Position numbers and translations under genes: made by a program
Origin: Antarcticimicrobium sp040365005
GTDB lineage: Bacteria > Pseudomonadota > Alphaproteobacteria > Rhodobacterales > Rhodobacteraceae
Assembly: GCF_040365005.1 (NCBI RefSeq)
Contig: NZ_BAABWV010000010.1
Coordinates: 112,264-176,263 of the forward strand
Reading direction: 5' to 3'
DNA length: 64,000 nucleotides
Shown here: one piece after another, positions 47,382 to 56,248 of the stretch
How the letters are laid out: each line of letters begins with the position of its first letter
Position numbering within the stretch: position 1 is the stretch's first letter
Notes under the pieces: generated by a model
Told to the model about the DNA's origin: nothing
Seen by the model: only the letters and a program-made list of their open reading frames with translations
Database searches by the model: none

Positions 47382-48078
47382 CGTAAAGGATCTGTCGGCC
47401 GCCTACGGCCTCGTGCCCGCGCTGCACCGCGTCAACTTCCATGCGAAAGCGGGCGAAATCGTCGGCATTCTGGGCCACAACGGCATGGGCAAAACCACGC
47501 TGATGCGCTCGATCATGGGCTATGTGAAAGTCACCGGCGGCGAAATCAACTTCGATGGCCGGTCCATCCGCGGCACCGCCGTGGACGCGCGTGCCAAGAT
47601 GGGAATCGGACTTGTTCCTCAGGGCCGGCAGATCTTTCCGAACCTCACGGTCGAGGAGAACCTGCATGTCGCCATCTCAGGCGGCAAGACCGAGATGGCG
47701 CGGGTCAGTGATGAAATGCTTGAACTGTTTCCTCGTCTGAAGCGCTTGCTTGACCGTCGTGGTGGCGCGCTGTCAGGCGGCGAGCAGCAACTCTTGGCGC
47801 TGGCGCGCTGCCTGGCACGCCATCCCCGCCTGATGCTGTTGGACGAGCCGACCGAAGGCATCCAGCCGTCGATCATTGACGAAATTGTCGACACCCTTTC
47901 GGCACTGACCAAGAAGATCGACATCACCATCGTTCTGGTGGAACAGAATCTCGATTTCATCACCGGTCTGTCGGATCGCGTCTACGCCATTTCGAATGGC
48001 GTTCTGGAACGCGAAATCCCCAAGTCCGAACTGACAGATGCCAGTGCAGTGAGCGCCTTTATGGGTTTCACCGCCTGA
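47371..48078 (+). CDS. Urea/amide importer ATP-binding protein 2 (LivF/UrtE type)
   Basis: 235 residues: Walker A GHNGMGKTTLMR, GLVPQGRQIFPNLTVEENL, signature LSGGEQQ, Walker B LMLLDEPTEGIQPSI. The last phrase is typical of UrtE/LivF. Overlaps the previous gene by 11 bp. Confidence 0.9.
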   Translation: MLLDVKDLSAAYGLVPALHRVNFHAKAGEIVGILGHNGMGKTTLMRSIMGYVKVTGGEINFDGRSIRGTAVDARAKMGIGLVPQGRQIFPNLTVEENLHVAISGGKTEMARVSDEMLELFPRLKRLLDRRGGALSGGEQQLLALARCLARHPRLMLLDEPTEGIQPSIIDEIVDTLSALTKKIDITIVLVEQNLDFITGLSDRVYAISNGVLEREIPKSELTDASAVSAFMGFTA

Positions 48079-48082
48079 ACTC

Positions 48083-48099
48083 GCGCCCCTTCGGGGCGC
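48083..48099 (+). terminator. Stem-loop between importer and amidase genes
   Basis: GCGCCCC-TTC-GGGGCGC, five bases after the importer stop and without a T-run. More likely an RNA-processing or stabilising hairpin than a strong terminator, since the amidase follows after 32 bp in the same direction. Confidence 0.5.
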
Positions 48100-48131
48100 C
48101 CTCAAACGACACCATTGAAAGGAATGATTGG

Positions 48132-49646
48132 ATGTCTGTGACACTTCCGAACGAAGAACAATTGGCCGATGTGGCCAAGCGCCTTGGCTTCAACCTCTCG
48201 CCCGAGGATGTGAAATCATTTCAGGGGCTGATGCAGGGTTATGTTGATGACTACAACGCGATCGACCTGATGATCGACCCGGTGCCCGAGGTGACCTACC
48301 CGCGCACCCCCGGCAAACGTCCGCCGGTAGAAGAAAACGAGCTGAATGCCTGGTACGTCAAATCCACCGTGACCGGTGCCCCCGAAGGCAAGCTCAAGGG
48401 CAAGACCGTCGTCCTGAAGGACAACGTCATGCTGGGCGGCGTGCCGATGATGAACGGCTCGTCCACCTTGGAAGGCTATGTCCCCAACATTGACGCCACC
48501 GTCGTGACGCGGCTGCTGGACGCGGGTGCCACCATCGTGGGCAAGGCGCATTGCGAGTGTTTCTGCATGTCTTGCGGCTCGCACACCTCGGCGTTGGGGC
48601 CGGTTTGCAACCCGAATGATCCGACGAAATCCGCTGGCGGGTCGTCGTCGGGCGCGGCTGCATTGGTCGCGAAGGGCGAGGTCGACATGGCCGTCGGTGG
48701 CGATCAGGGCGGATCGATCCGCATGCCGTCAGCGTTCTGCGGCACCGTGGGCATGAAGCCGACGCATGGCCTTGTTCCTTATACCGGCATCGTGCCGATC
48801 GAAATCACGGTCGACCACACCGGCCCGATCACCGCGACTGTCGCTGACAGCGCGTTGATGCTCGAAGTGCTTGCCGGGTCCGATGGTTATGACAGCCGTC
48901 AAATCGATATCTCGGTTTCCAACTACACCGAGGCGCTGGACAAGCCGGTCAAGGGCATGAAGGTCGCCATCCTCAAGGAAGGGTTCGGCCACGCCAATTC
49001 CGAAGCGGCCTCCGACGACAAGGTCCGCGAAGCGGCCAAGAAGCTTGAGGCACTTGGCGTTACCGTCGAAGAAGTCTCGATCCCCTTGCACCTGATGGGC
49101 CCGGCAATCTGGACCCCGATCGGGCTGGAAGGCTCGATGCAGACGATGATGCTGGGCGATGGCTACGGCACGTCGCGTTCCGATCTCTATGTCACCAGTT
49201 TCATGGATTTCCATCGCGGTTGGCGCGAACGCGCCGACGAGTTGTCCGAGACGCTGAAGTGCGCGATGCTGTTCGCGCAATACGCTGACGATCAGCACGG
49301 CAAGCGTTACTATGGCAAGGCCCATAACATCGTCAAAACCCTGCGCGCTGCCTATGACGCGGTGCTGGCCGATTACGATGCGATCCTGATGCCCACCGTT
49401 CCGATGGTCGCGACGCCGCTCCCGGCAGCTGATGCCAGCCGTGAGGAAATCCTTCAGCGTGGCTTTGAAATCCTCGCGAACACCGCGCCGTTCGACATCA
49501 CCCATCACCCGGCGCTGTCGGTGCCCTGCGGCACAGTCGATGGCCTGCCCGTGGGCATGATGTTGGTCGGCAAACTGTGGGATGAAAGCACCCTGTATAC
49601 GCTGGCCGACGCGTTCGAGAAATCGGGCGACTGGAAGACCTGGTAA
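48132..49646 (+). CDS. Amidase, nitrile-hydratase-associated type (paralogue 1)
   Basis: 504-residue amidase-signature enzyme with catalytic K96 (VVLKD), cis-S171 (GGSSSG) and nucleophile S195 (DQGGSIR). The ~95-residue N-terminal region before the signature is typical of nitrile-pathway amidases. It carries an unusual cysteine-rich stretch HCECFCMSCGS at 140-150. Nearly colinear with the amidase at 59043, where the same place reads VSEHFCLSGGS. Follows the importer operon, so it likely converts the imported amide to acid and ammonia. ATG behind AAAGGAATGATTGG. Confidence 0.88.
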   Translation: MSVTLPNEEQLADVAKRLGFNLSPEDVKSFQGLMQGYVDDYNAIDLMIDPVPEVTYPRTPGKRPPVEENELNAWYVKSTVTGAPEGKLKGKTVVLKDNVMLGGVPMMNGSSTLEGYVPNIDATVVTRLLDAGATIVGKAHCECFCMSCGSHTSALGPVCNPNDPTKSAGGSSSGAAALVAKGEVDMAVGGDQGGSIRMPSAFCGTVGMKPTHGLVPYTGIVPIEITVDHTGPITATVADSALMLEVLAGSDGYDSRQIDISVSNYTEALDKPVKGMKVAILKEGFGHANSEAASDDKVREAAKKLEALGVTVEEVSIPLHLMGPAIWTPIGLEGSMQTMMLGDGYGTSRSDLYVTSFMDFHRGWRERADELSETLKCAMLFAQYADDQHGKRYYGKAHNIVKTLRAAYDAVLADYDAILMPTVPMVATPLPAADASREEILQRGFEILANTAPFDITHHPALSVPCGTVDGLPVGMMLVGKLWDESTLYTLADAFEKSGDWKTW

Positions 49647-49676
49647 GCGGATCAAGACCACCTCTCTGGTGAACCA

Positions 49677-49710
49677 GCCCGTCCCTCGCGCTTTTGGGGG
49701 GCGGGCCCTT
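49677..49710 (+). terminator. Probable terminator after the amidase gene
   Basis: GCCCGTCCC (49677-49685) pairs with GGGGCGGGC (49698-49706, one G-T pair) around an 12-base loop, followed by CCTTTTCCCC. It separates the importer-amidase unit from the urease operon, possibly only partially. Confidence 0.5.
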
Positions 49711-49730
49711 TTCCCCGCAAGGAAAGATCT

Positions 49731-50204
49731 ATGGAAGACGTGTCACCCAATGCCCCTCTGATGCTCGAGGCTGTTCTGGGCCAGATGTCAGATCCGGAAT
49801 GGCATGATCGACTACACGCTCTGGAACATGAGGGGGCGCTGGAATACCTGTCGATCCCCGAAACGGACAGCGCCCGTAAACGGATGCGCCTTCACACCGA
49901 CAAGGGGCGCGATTGCGCCATCGCCTTGTCGCGCGAACAATCATTGAGCGATGGTGCGGTGCTGTTTCACGACGGGCGGCTTGCCATCGTTTCCCGCATT
50001 GATGGCGCGGCCCGGTTGCGGTTGAAGCCCGCAACGGTCAATGACGCGATGCGCCTTGGCCACTGGTGCGGCAACCTGCACTGGAAAGTAGTGTTCGGGC
50101 CTGGAGTCATGGACGTAGTGCTGGATGGTCCGGTCGATCGCTACATCGACCGACTGAGCGACCTGCGGGACCTCGCAGAATTTGAAATCCTGGATCTGGA
50201 ATGA
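49731..50204 (+). CDS. ureE: Urease accessory protein UreE
   Basis: 157-residue nickel metallochaperone. N-terminal peptide-binding part with RKRMRLHTDKGRDCAIALSR and the C-terminal part with GHWCGNLHWKVV, containing the conserved metal-binding His region. It lacks the His-rich tail of Klebsiella UreE. First gene of the urease operon; stop overlaps ureF. Confidence 0.85.
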   Translation: MEDVSPNAPLMLEAVLGQMSDPEWHDRLHALEHEGALEYLSIPETDSARKRMRLHTDKGRDCAIALSREQSLSDGAVLFHDGRLAIVSRIDGAARLRLKPATVNDAMRLGHWCGNLHWKVVFGPGVMDVVLDGPVDRYIDRLSDLRDLAEFEILDLE

Positions 50205-50851
50205 CCCTGTCGGCGATCCGCGCGATGCAACTTGCGGACAGCAGCTTTCCGTCCGGGGTCTTTGCGTTTTCCTGGGGGCTGGAAAGCGCACTGGCCGATG
50301 GGCAGGTCTGCAAGGCGACCCTGCCGGACTGGATCGCAGCCGAACTGCGCACCCGCTGGCACCGTTTTGACCGGGTGGCATTGGCCGGGGGGCACCGCTT
50401 GACCGGCGCGGCGTTGACCGACTGGTTCGACACCGTCGACACCCTGATGCCCGCCGAAGGATTGCGCCGGGACAGCGTGCAGGCGGGCGATGCCCTGTTC
50501 GCCTCGGCGCGCGCCTTGCACATCGATTTGGACCCTGGCGCGCTGGCCGCGCAATCCCAAGGCACCGGGCATTTCGCCGTGGCCCATGGCGTTTTCCTGC
50601 GGGCTTGCGGGCTGGATCTGGCCAATGCGCTGGCCACCTCGGCGCTCAGCATGGCGCGGGGCGCATTTTCTGCCGCCGTGCGCCTTGGCGTTTCGGGGGC
50701 GATCACCACGCAGCGCGACCTGCTCGCGTTGGCCCCGCTGATTGCCGATCTGGCAACCGAACCCGAGCCGAACGCGCTGCCCTCGGGTGCCATGCCGCTG
50801 TCCGACGTGGCGCTCATGCGCCCCCGCTCGGGGCGGCTGTTCATCAACTAA
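50201..50851 (+). CDS. ureF: Urease accessory protein UreF
   Basis: 216 residues, all-helical; LADSSFPSGVFAFSWGLESAL is the strongly conserved UreF N-terminal motif. Functions with UreD and UreG in loading nickel and carbamylating the active-site lysine. ATG overlaps ureE by four bases. Confidence 0.88.
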   Translation: MTLSAIRAMQLADSSFPSGVFAFSWGLESALADGQVCKATLPDWIAAELRTRWHRFDRVALAGGHRLTGAALTDWFDTVDTLMPAEGLRRDSVQAGDALFASARALHIDLDPGALAAQSQGTGHFAVAHGVFLRACGLDLANALATSALSMARGAFSAAVRLGVSGAITTQRDLLALAPLIADLATEPEPNALPSGAMPLSDVALMRPRSGRLFIN

Positions 50852-50862
50852 GGAAGCAACAG

Positions 50863-51537
50863 ATGCACCTGACCCCCACGGAAATGGAGCGGCTGACCAT
50901 CTTCACCGCCGCCGATCTGGCCCGTCGCTATATCAGCCTGGGCATTCGGCTTGCGCACCCCGAGGCCGTCGCGCTGCTGGCCGATGAACTGCTGACCTTT
51001 GCCCGGCTTGGTCACACCCACAGCGAGATCGTCAGCCACGTTTCGACCCTACTGACGGCGGAACAAGTTGAACCCGGCGTGGCGCATATGTTGAAAACCT
51101 TCTCGGTCGAGGTGTCGATGGCCGAGGGCACCAAGCTGGTCACCGTCTTTGACCCCATCGCCCCCGCTCCGGACGATCCGATCCCAGGTGAGGTCATCCC
51201 GGCGCAGGGCGACATCGAGATCAATGCGGGCCGCAAGGCGATCACGATCAGCGTGCTCAATACCGGCGACCGCACCATCCAGGTGCGCTCCCATGCGCAT
51301 TTCTTCGAGGTGAACCCGGCGTTGCACTTTGACCGCAAGGCCGCGTTCGGGATGCGGCTTGACCGGCCCTCGGGCGGGGGAGAACGGTTCGATCCAGGCA
51401 TCGAAAAAGACATCGTTCTGGTGCCTTACGGCGGCAAACGCGTCGTCCACGGCTTTGCCGGTCTGACCGAAGGCCCAGTTGAAGGCGGGCTGGATGGCGC
51501 CATCGCGGCGGCCACCCGGCGGGGGTACATGAAATGA
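50863..51537 (+). CDS. ureAB: Fused urease gamma-beta subunit (UreA-UreB)
   Basis: 224 residues. The first ~100 are the gamma subunit (MHLTPTEMERL, ARRYISLGIRLAHPEAVALL), followed directly by the beta subunit (IPGEVIPAQGDIEINAGRKA, RTIQVRSHAHFFEVNPAL, GMRLDRPSGG). Separate subunits are usual in alphaproteobacteria; a fusion in the same order is known from Helicobacter UreA. ATG at 50863 follows AAGGAAGC; the frame is open upstream inside ureF. Confidence 0.92.
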   Translation: MHLTPTEMERLTIFTAADLARRYISLGIRLAHPEAVALLADELLTFARLGHTHSEIVSHVSTLLTAEQVEPGVAHMLKTFSVEVSMAEGTKLVTVFDPIAPAPDDPIPGEVIPAQGDIEINAGRKAITISVLNTGDRTIQVRSHAHFFEVNPALHFDRKAAFGMRLDRPSGGGERFDPGIEKDIVLVPYGGKRVVHGFAGLTEGPVEGGLDGAIAAATRRGYMK

Positions 51538-53237
51538 AACTGACCCGTGACGCATATGCGCGGCTTTACGGCCCCACCACCGGCGACATGGTACGCCTTG
51601 GCGATACCTCGCTGCTGGCCGAGATCGAATGTGACCATACCCACCCCGGCGACGAATTGACCGCAGGTGCCGGCAAGATCATGCGCGATGGCGAAGGCTT
51701 CTGCACCACCGGCACGGCGGCGAATGGCGCGCTGGATATGGTCATCATAAACGCCGTAATCATCGACGCCGAGCTGGGCATCGTAAAGGGTGACATCGGC
51801 ATCCGCGACGGGCGCATCGTGGGCGTCGGCAAGGCCGGAAACCCCGACATCATGAACGGCGTCACAGATGGCATGGTGACCGGCCCCAATACCACTGTGG
51901 TGCATGGCGACAATCATTTTGTCACCGCCGGCGCAATCGAAGCGCATGCGCATTTCCTGTCGCCTCAGCAATGCCACCACGCGCTGGCGGGGGGGTGTAC
52001 AACGATGATCGGCATGTCTCCGGGGCCGAACTTCGACGTGTCGTGTTCGGGGCCGAACGTGCTGGGTAAACTGATCCAGGCGGCGGAAGAATACCCGCTG
52101 AATTTCGGGTTTCTCGGGCGCGGGAACAGCAACCCCGAGGCGGTTCGCGAAAGCGTGTCGGGCGGCGCGCTTGGCGTCAAGATCCACGAGGATTTCGGCG
52201 CATCCCCGGCGGTGCTGGATGGCACGCTGACCGCTGCCGACAATTCTGATTTCTCGGTGCATCTGCACACCGACACGATCAACGAATTCGGGTTCTACGA
52301 CACGACGATGGACGCTATCGCCGGGCGGTCGATCCACATGTACCACACGGAAGGCGCGGGTGGCGGACACGCCCCCGATATCCTCGTGGTGAATGGCTAT
52401 CCCAACGTCTTGCCGTCCTCCACCAATCCAACCAATCCCTATACGCTGCCTGCCCTCGAAGAGGGATTGCCGATGACCATGCTTGCCCACATGATGAGCT
52501 TTGATCTGCTCGAAGATGTGGCCTTTGCCGAGGCGCGCATCAGGCCACAGAGCATGGCTGCCGAAGACCTGCTGCACGACATGGGCGCAATTTCGATCTT
52601 CGCCACCGACACCCAAGGCATGGGCCGCCTCGCCGAGAACCTTGCGAAATGCTGGCAACTGGCGTCGGTGATGAAAGACCGCGTCGGCCGTCTGGATGAT
52701 GAGACCACCGAACAGGCCGACAACCAGCGCATCCTGCGCTACATCGCCAAATACACCATCAACCCCGCCATCGCGGCAGGCATCGACCACGAGGTCGGCA
52801 GCATCGCGCCCGGCAAGATGGCCGATATCGTCCTGTGGCCGTTCGCGTCTTTCGGGGCCAAGCCTGCGACGGTCATCAAATCCGGTACGATTGTCTGGGC
52901 AACCATGGGCGACGGCAACGGCAGTTTCTTGGGGTCGGAACCGATGATCCACCGGCCCATGTGGGGCGCGCTCGGCGCGGCGAAACATCGTCTTGGCGTG
53001 ACGTTCGTGTCCGAACTCGCGATCAAGGCCGGCACGCAGGAAAAGCTCGGAGTGCAGAAACCGTTCGTGCAGATCCGCAATACTCGCAAACTGGGAAAAC
53101 AGAACATGATCCGCAACACCGCCCTGCCCAAGATCACCGTCGATCCGCAAACTTTCGAGGTCGAAGCAGATGGCGTGCCGATGGTCGCGGACCCCGCCCG
53201 CGAGGTGCCGCTTGCCCGGCGGTATTTCCTGCGATGA
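51534..53237 (+). CDS. ureC: Urease alpha (catalytic) subunit UreC, with altered flap
   Basis: 567 residues; hydrolyses urea to ammonia and carbamate at a di-nickel centre. Ligands align at a constant offset of one with the Klebsiella enzyme: H138 and H140 (EAHAHF), carbamylated K216 with H218 (GVKIHEDFG), H245, H271 (HTEGAGGGH) and D359 (TDTQGMGR). In the mobile flap the usual MVCHH is MLAHM: the cysteine (319 in Klebsiella) is A318, while the catalytic histidine is kept (H319). R337 is retained. Stop overlaps ureG. The enzyme should be active but insensitive to flap-thiol reagents. Confidence 0.93.
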   Translation: MKLTRDAYARLYGPTTGDMVRLGDTSLLAEIECDHTHPGDELTAGAGKIMRDGEGFCTTGTAANGALDMVIINAVIIDAELGIVKGDIGIRDGRIVGVGKAGNPDIMNGVTDGMVTGPNTTVVHGDNHFVTAGAIEAHAHFLSPQQCHHALAGGCTTMIGMSPGPNFDVSCSGPNVLGKLIQAAEEYPLNFGFLGRGNSNPEAVRESVSGGALGVKIHEDFGASPAVLDGTLTAADNSDFSVHLHTDTINEFGFYDTTMDAIAGRSIHMYHTEGAGGGHAPDILVVNGYPNVLPSSTNPTNPYTLPALEEGLPMTMLAHMMSFDLLEDVAFAEARIRPQSMAAEDLLHDMGAISIFATDTQGMGRLAENLAKCWQLASVMKDRVGRLDDETTEQADNQRILRYIAKYTINPAIAAGIDHEVGSIAPGKMADIVLWPFASFGAKPATVIKSGTIVWATMGDGNGSFLGSEPMIHRPMWGALGAAKHRLGVTFVSELAIKAGTQEKLGVQKPFVQIRNTRKLGKQNMIRNTALPKITVDPQTFEVEADGVPMVADPAREVPLARRYFLR

Positions 53238-53839
53238 CCGCCGCGCGCGTAGGGATCGGCGGCCCGGTGGGATCCGGCAAGACCGCCCTGATCGAGGTCA
53301 TGCTTGCCAAGCTAGCCAAGGCCGGCATCGACACCGCTGTCATCACCAACGATCTGGTGACGGACGAAGACGCGGAACGCCTGCGCAAGGGCGGTCTGCT
53401 TGCCGCCGACCGCGTGCGCGCGGTACAGGCCGGTGCCTGTCCCCATACGGTCATTCGCGAAGACCCCACCCTGAACATGGCCGCCGCCGACCGGCTGGAA
53501 TCTGATTTTCCGGGGCTGGATCTGATCCTGATCGAATCCGGGGGCGACAATCTGGCATCGACCTTTTCGCCCGATCTGGTGGATTTCTGGATGTTCGTGA
53601 TCGACGTGGCGGGGGGCGATGACATCCCCCGCAAGAAAGGACCGGGGATCTTGCAGGCCAACCTTCTGGTGATCAACAAGGCCGATCTGGCCCCGCATGT
53701 GGGCGTCGATTTCCCAAAGATGCTGGCCGAGGCCGTGCAGGTGCGCGGCGGCGGCGCGGTGCTGCCCACCATTTGCCGCAAGGGCGATGGCGTGGACGAG
53801 GTCATCGCCCATTTGCGCCGCGAGGTTCTGTTCAAGTGA
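53234..53839 (+). CDS. ureG: Urease accessory GTPase UreG
   Basis: 201 residues: P-loop GGPVGSGKTALIE at 9-21, metal-binding CPH motif in QAGACPHTVIRED, IESGGDNL, and NKADLAPHVG for guanine recognition. Delivers nickel during urease maturation. Overlaps ureC and ureD by four bases each. Confidence 0.93.
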   Translation: MTAARVGIGGPVGSGKTALIEVMLAKLAKAGIDTAVITNDLVTDEDAERLRKGGLLAADRVRAVQAGACPHTVIREDPTLNMAAADRLESDFPGLDLILIESGGDNLASTFSPDLVDFWMFVIDVAGGDDIPRKKGPGILQANLLVINKADLAPHVGVDFPKMLAEAVQVRGGGAVLPTICRKGDGVDEVIAHLRREVLFK

Positions 53840-54606
53840 AGGATATCGCCGAGACGCCGCAGGTGGCGCTCACCTGCGGGCTTGCGCCCGATGGCGGCAC
53901 GGCGATCCTTTCGCGTCACGTCGAATGGCCCTGGTCATTGCCGCGTGGATTTCGGCGTGGCGGGTTGACCGGAGCCTTGACGGTATTGCCGCAATGCGCC
54001 GGCGCGGCCCTGTTACCGGGGGACCATTGGCGGCATGCGGTGACGGTGAAGGCGGGTGCCGGCGTCGATCTGATCAGCGCGGGCGCGCTGATGATCCACG
54101 CCGATCGCAAACGGGGCCGCGAAGGACGCTCTGATTGGGACCTGGTCGCAGAGGCCGGCGCAATCCTGCGCCATATGCCGGACCCCAACGTGCTGATGCC
54201 CGGCGCCAGAATGCGCCAGCGCATCACGTTGACGCTTGCCCCCGGTGCGCGGGCGGTGCTGTTCGATGGGTTCTGTCGTCAGTTTGCTGCGCCCGATTTG
54301 GGTGGGTGGTGGCAGTCGGACATGATCGTGTCGGATGCGGCAAACAAGGTGATCCTGCGAGAACGCCAGCATGTGACCGAGGCCGATTTGATCGCATTTG
54401 CCACGTTGCCCGGCGGAACGACTGCCTTTGGTACTGTCATTCTGCTGGGCGACGCGCCGTTTCCCGACGGTCCGCTGGACCTGCCCGATGCCTATGCCGC
54501 CGCAGGGCAGACACGCGGCAACACCGGGCAGGTCATCCGTATTGCCGCCAAGACCGGAGGCGCGCTCGACCGCGCCTTCCGGCAGATCCGCGCAGCTCTC
54601 ACGTAA
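53836..54606 (+). CDS. ureD: Urease accessory protein UreD
   Basis: 256 residues with the UreD features LPPQ-like segment TVLPQCAGAALLPGDH, DRKRGREGRSDWD and GHFDG-like VLFDGFCRQ. Placed last, not first as in many operons. GTG at 53836 overlaps ureG (GTGA). Its last eight bases overlap the 3' end of the convergent amidase gene. Confidence 0.85.
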   Translation: MKDIAETPQVALTCGLAPDGGTAILSRHVEWPWSLPRGFRRGGLTGALTVLPQCAGAALLPGDHWRHAVTVKAGAGVDLISAGALMIHADRKRGREGRSDWDLVAEAGAILRHMPDPNVLMPGARMRQRITLTLAPGARAVLFDGFCRQFAAPDLGGWWQSDMIVSDAANKVILRERQHVTEADLIAFATLPGGTTAFGTVILLGDAPFPDGPLDLPDAYAAAGQTRGNTGQVIRIAAKTGGALDRAFRQIRAALT

Positions 54607-56044
54607 ACGGCGACAGATCCGGGCGCTTGGTGTGAAAATCCGTGGCCCGCTGGAACGCAGCGCCCGCCTTGAACAGTGCAGCTTCCGTCAGCGCAGGGCC
54701 CATCAGCTGAAAGCCGATCGGGGCGCCGCGGCTGTCGAACCCGCCTGGCAGCGTCAGCGACGGATAGCCCGTGAAATCGGCAGGGGCAGTGAATTTCAGC
54801 ATGTCGCCAAGGTTTTCGTTCTTACCTGCCGAGGGTGCGCCGTAGATGTTATCCAACTCGGGCATCGGTGCGCTGGTGATCGGGAACAGCACCATGTCCA
54901 ACCCCTGCATCGCCCGGGCGACAGTTCCGTTGTAAACCAGTCGCCACTGCATCGCCGCTCCAACCTCTTTCGCAGTCAGGCCAAGACCGTAATCCAGCAG
55001 CTCGGTCAGATGTGGGGCGTAGCCGTCTCGCTGTTCGGGGAACCGGCCCTGATGGGCCAATGCGACCTCGATGGCGCACAGCACCGTCCACTGGTCGACC
55101 GCATCGTCGGGAAAAGGGAAGGACACCGGCACGATCTCGGCCCCAAGAGACTCGTATACGGCGATGGCCTCGCGGATCACCTCGGCGGTTTCAGGGCTGG
55201 CCTTGTCGATGATCACCGCGCGATCGACGCCGATGCGCATCCCCCGGATCGGCCCGTCGCACGCGGCAAGATAGTCGTCTACCGGTGCCATCAGCGCGGT
55301 AGGGTCGTTGACATCCGGCCCCGCGATGGCGGTCATGATCGCGGCACAATCCTCTGCGCTGCGCGCCATCGGGCCGACGTGATCCAGACTATCGGCCAGG
55401 GCAAAGACACCGTGGCGGCTGACACGGCCCCAAGTGCCCTTCATCCCCGTGATGCCGTTGCAGCCGGAAGGAAAGCGGATCGACCCACCGGTGTCTGATC
55501 CGATCGCGCCAAAGGTCATACCTGCCGCGACCGACACGCCCGATCCGGACGACGATGACCCAGCCCAGCATGCGGGGTTCCAGGGGTTCTTTGGTACGAC
55601 CATCTTGTCGTTGTGGCCCGAATAGGCGCCTTCGGTCATACCTAACTTGCCTATGGTGACACAGCCGGCTTGTTCCAGCCGCGTCGTCACGGTTGCGTTG
55701 CGCCCGGTGGTGTTGTCCTTGAGCAAGGCCAGTCCTGCTGAGGTGGGTGCGAAATCGGTCTCGCACAAGTCCTTGAACGCGAAGGGAATGCCGTGCAGCG
55801 GCCCCCGGCGCAGCCCGGCGGCGCGTTCCTTGGTGGCGGTTTCGGCCTGTTCCAGCGCGCGGTCCGCCGTGACAGTGATAAAGGCAGTCAGCGCGCCGTC
55901 GACCTCGGCCACGCGGGCCAGAACGGATTGCGTGACCTCAAGCGGGGTGGCTTGACCGGACGCGATCAGCGCGCTGGTTTCCATCAGCGATAGGTCGGGG
56001 ATGTCGCGCGTGGACAGGGTCACGGGTCTTGTCGGGGCGTTCAT
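54599..56044 (-). CDS. Amidase (amidase-signature family), GatA-like
   Basis: 481 residues with triad K91 (AFKD), S164 (GSSSSG) and S188 (SDTGGSIR). Unlike the two 504-residue amidases it lacks the long N-terminal extension and is of the more common GatA/AtzF-like form. ATG at 56044 has GGAAGC upstream. Convergent with the urease operon and divergent from the AmiC-like gene; a role in hydrolysing a carbamoyl or allophanate-like compound to feed urease-type metabolism is possible but unproven. Confidence 0.85.
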   Translation of the reverse strand: MNAPTRPVTLSTRDIPDLSLMETSALIASGQATPLEVTQSVLARVAEVDGALTAFITVTADRALEQAETATKERAAGLRRGPLHGIPFAFKDLCETDFAPTSAGLALLKDNTTGRNATVTTRLEQAGCVTIGKLGMTEGAYSGHNDKMVVPKNPWNPACWAGSSSSGSGVSVAAGMTFGAIGSDTGGSIRFPSGCNGITGMKGTWGRVSRHGVFALADSLDHVGPMARSAEDCAAIMTAIAGPDVNDPTALMAPVDDYLAACDGPIRGMRIGVDRAVIIDKASPETAEVIREAIAVYESLGAEIVPVSFPFPDDAVDQWTVLCAIEVALAHQGRFPEQRDGYAPHLTELLDYGLGLTAKEVGAAMQWRLVYNGTVARAMQGLDMVLFPITSAPMPELDNIYGAPSAGKNENLGDMLKFTAPADFTGYPSLTLPGGFDSRGAPIGFQLMGPALTEAALFKAGAAFQRATDFHTKRPDLSPFT

Positions 56045-56248
56045 GGGAGCTTCCTTAATTGCTTTGAAAATAGTTGAAAAGGATAATACCGAGATAGCAA
56101 GCACCCATTGACGCGCTACTATTCTTGTCGCCCCTCAGGTGAGTGCCTGGTTGTAGCTGCACAGAAAATAGGCGCCCGGCGCCCCAGAGAGGCTGCGAGC
56201 TTTCGCGGAATTTGTGGGGAGGCCCAACCTGCGCTAGTGATTCACTCT

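Noticed and set aside
51426..53150. 574-codon open frame on the minus strand.
   Set aside because: Antisense shadow of ureC, which has all catalytic residues.
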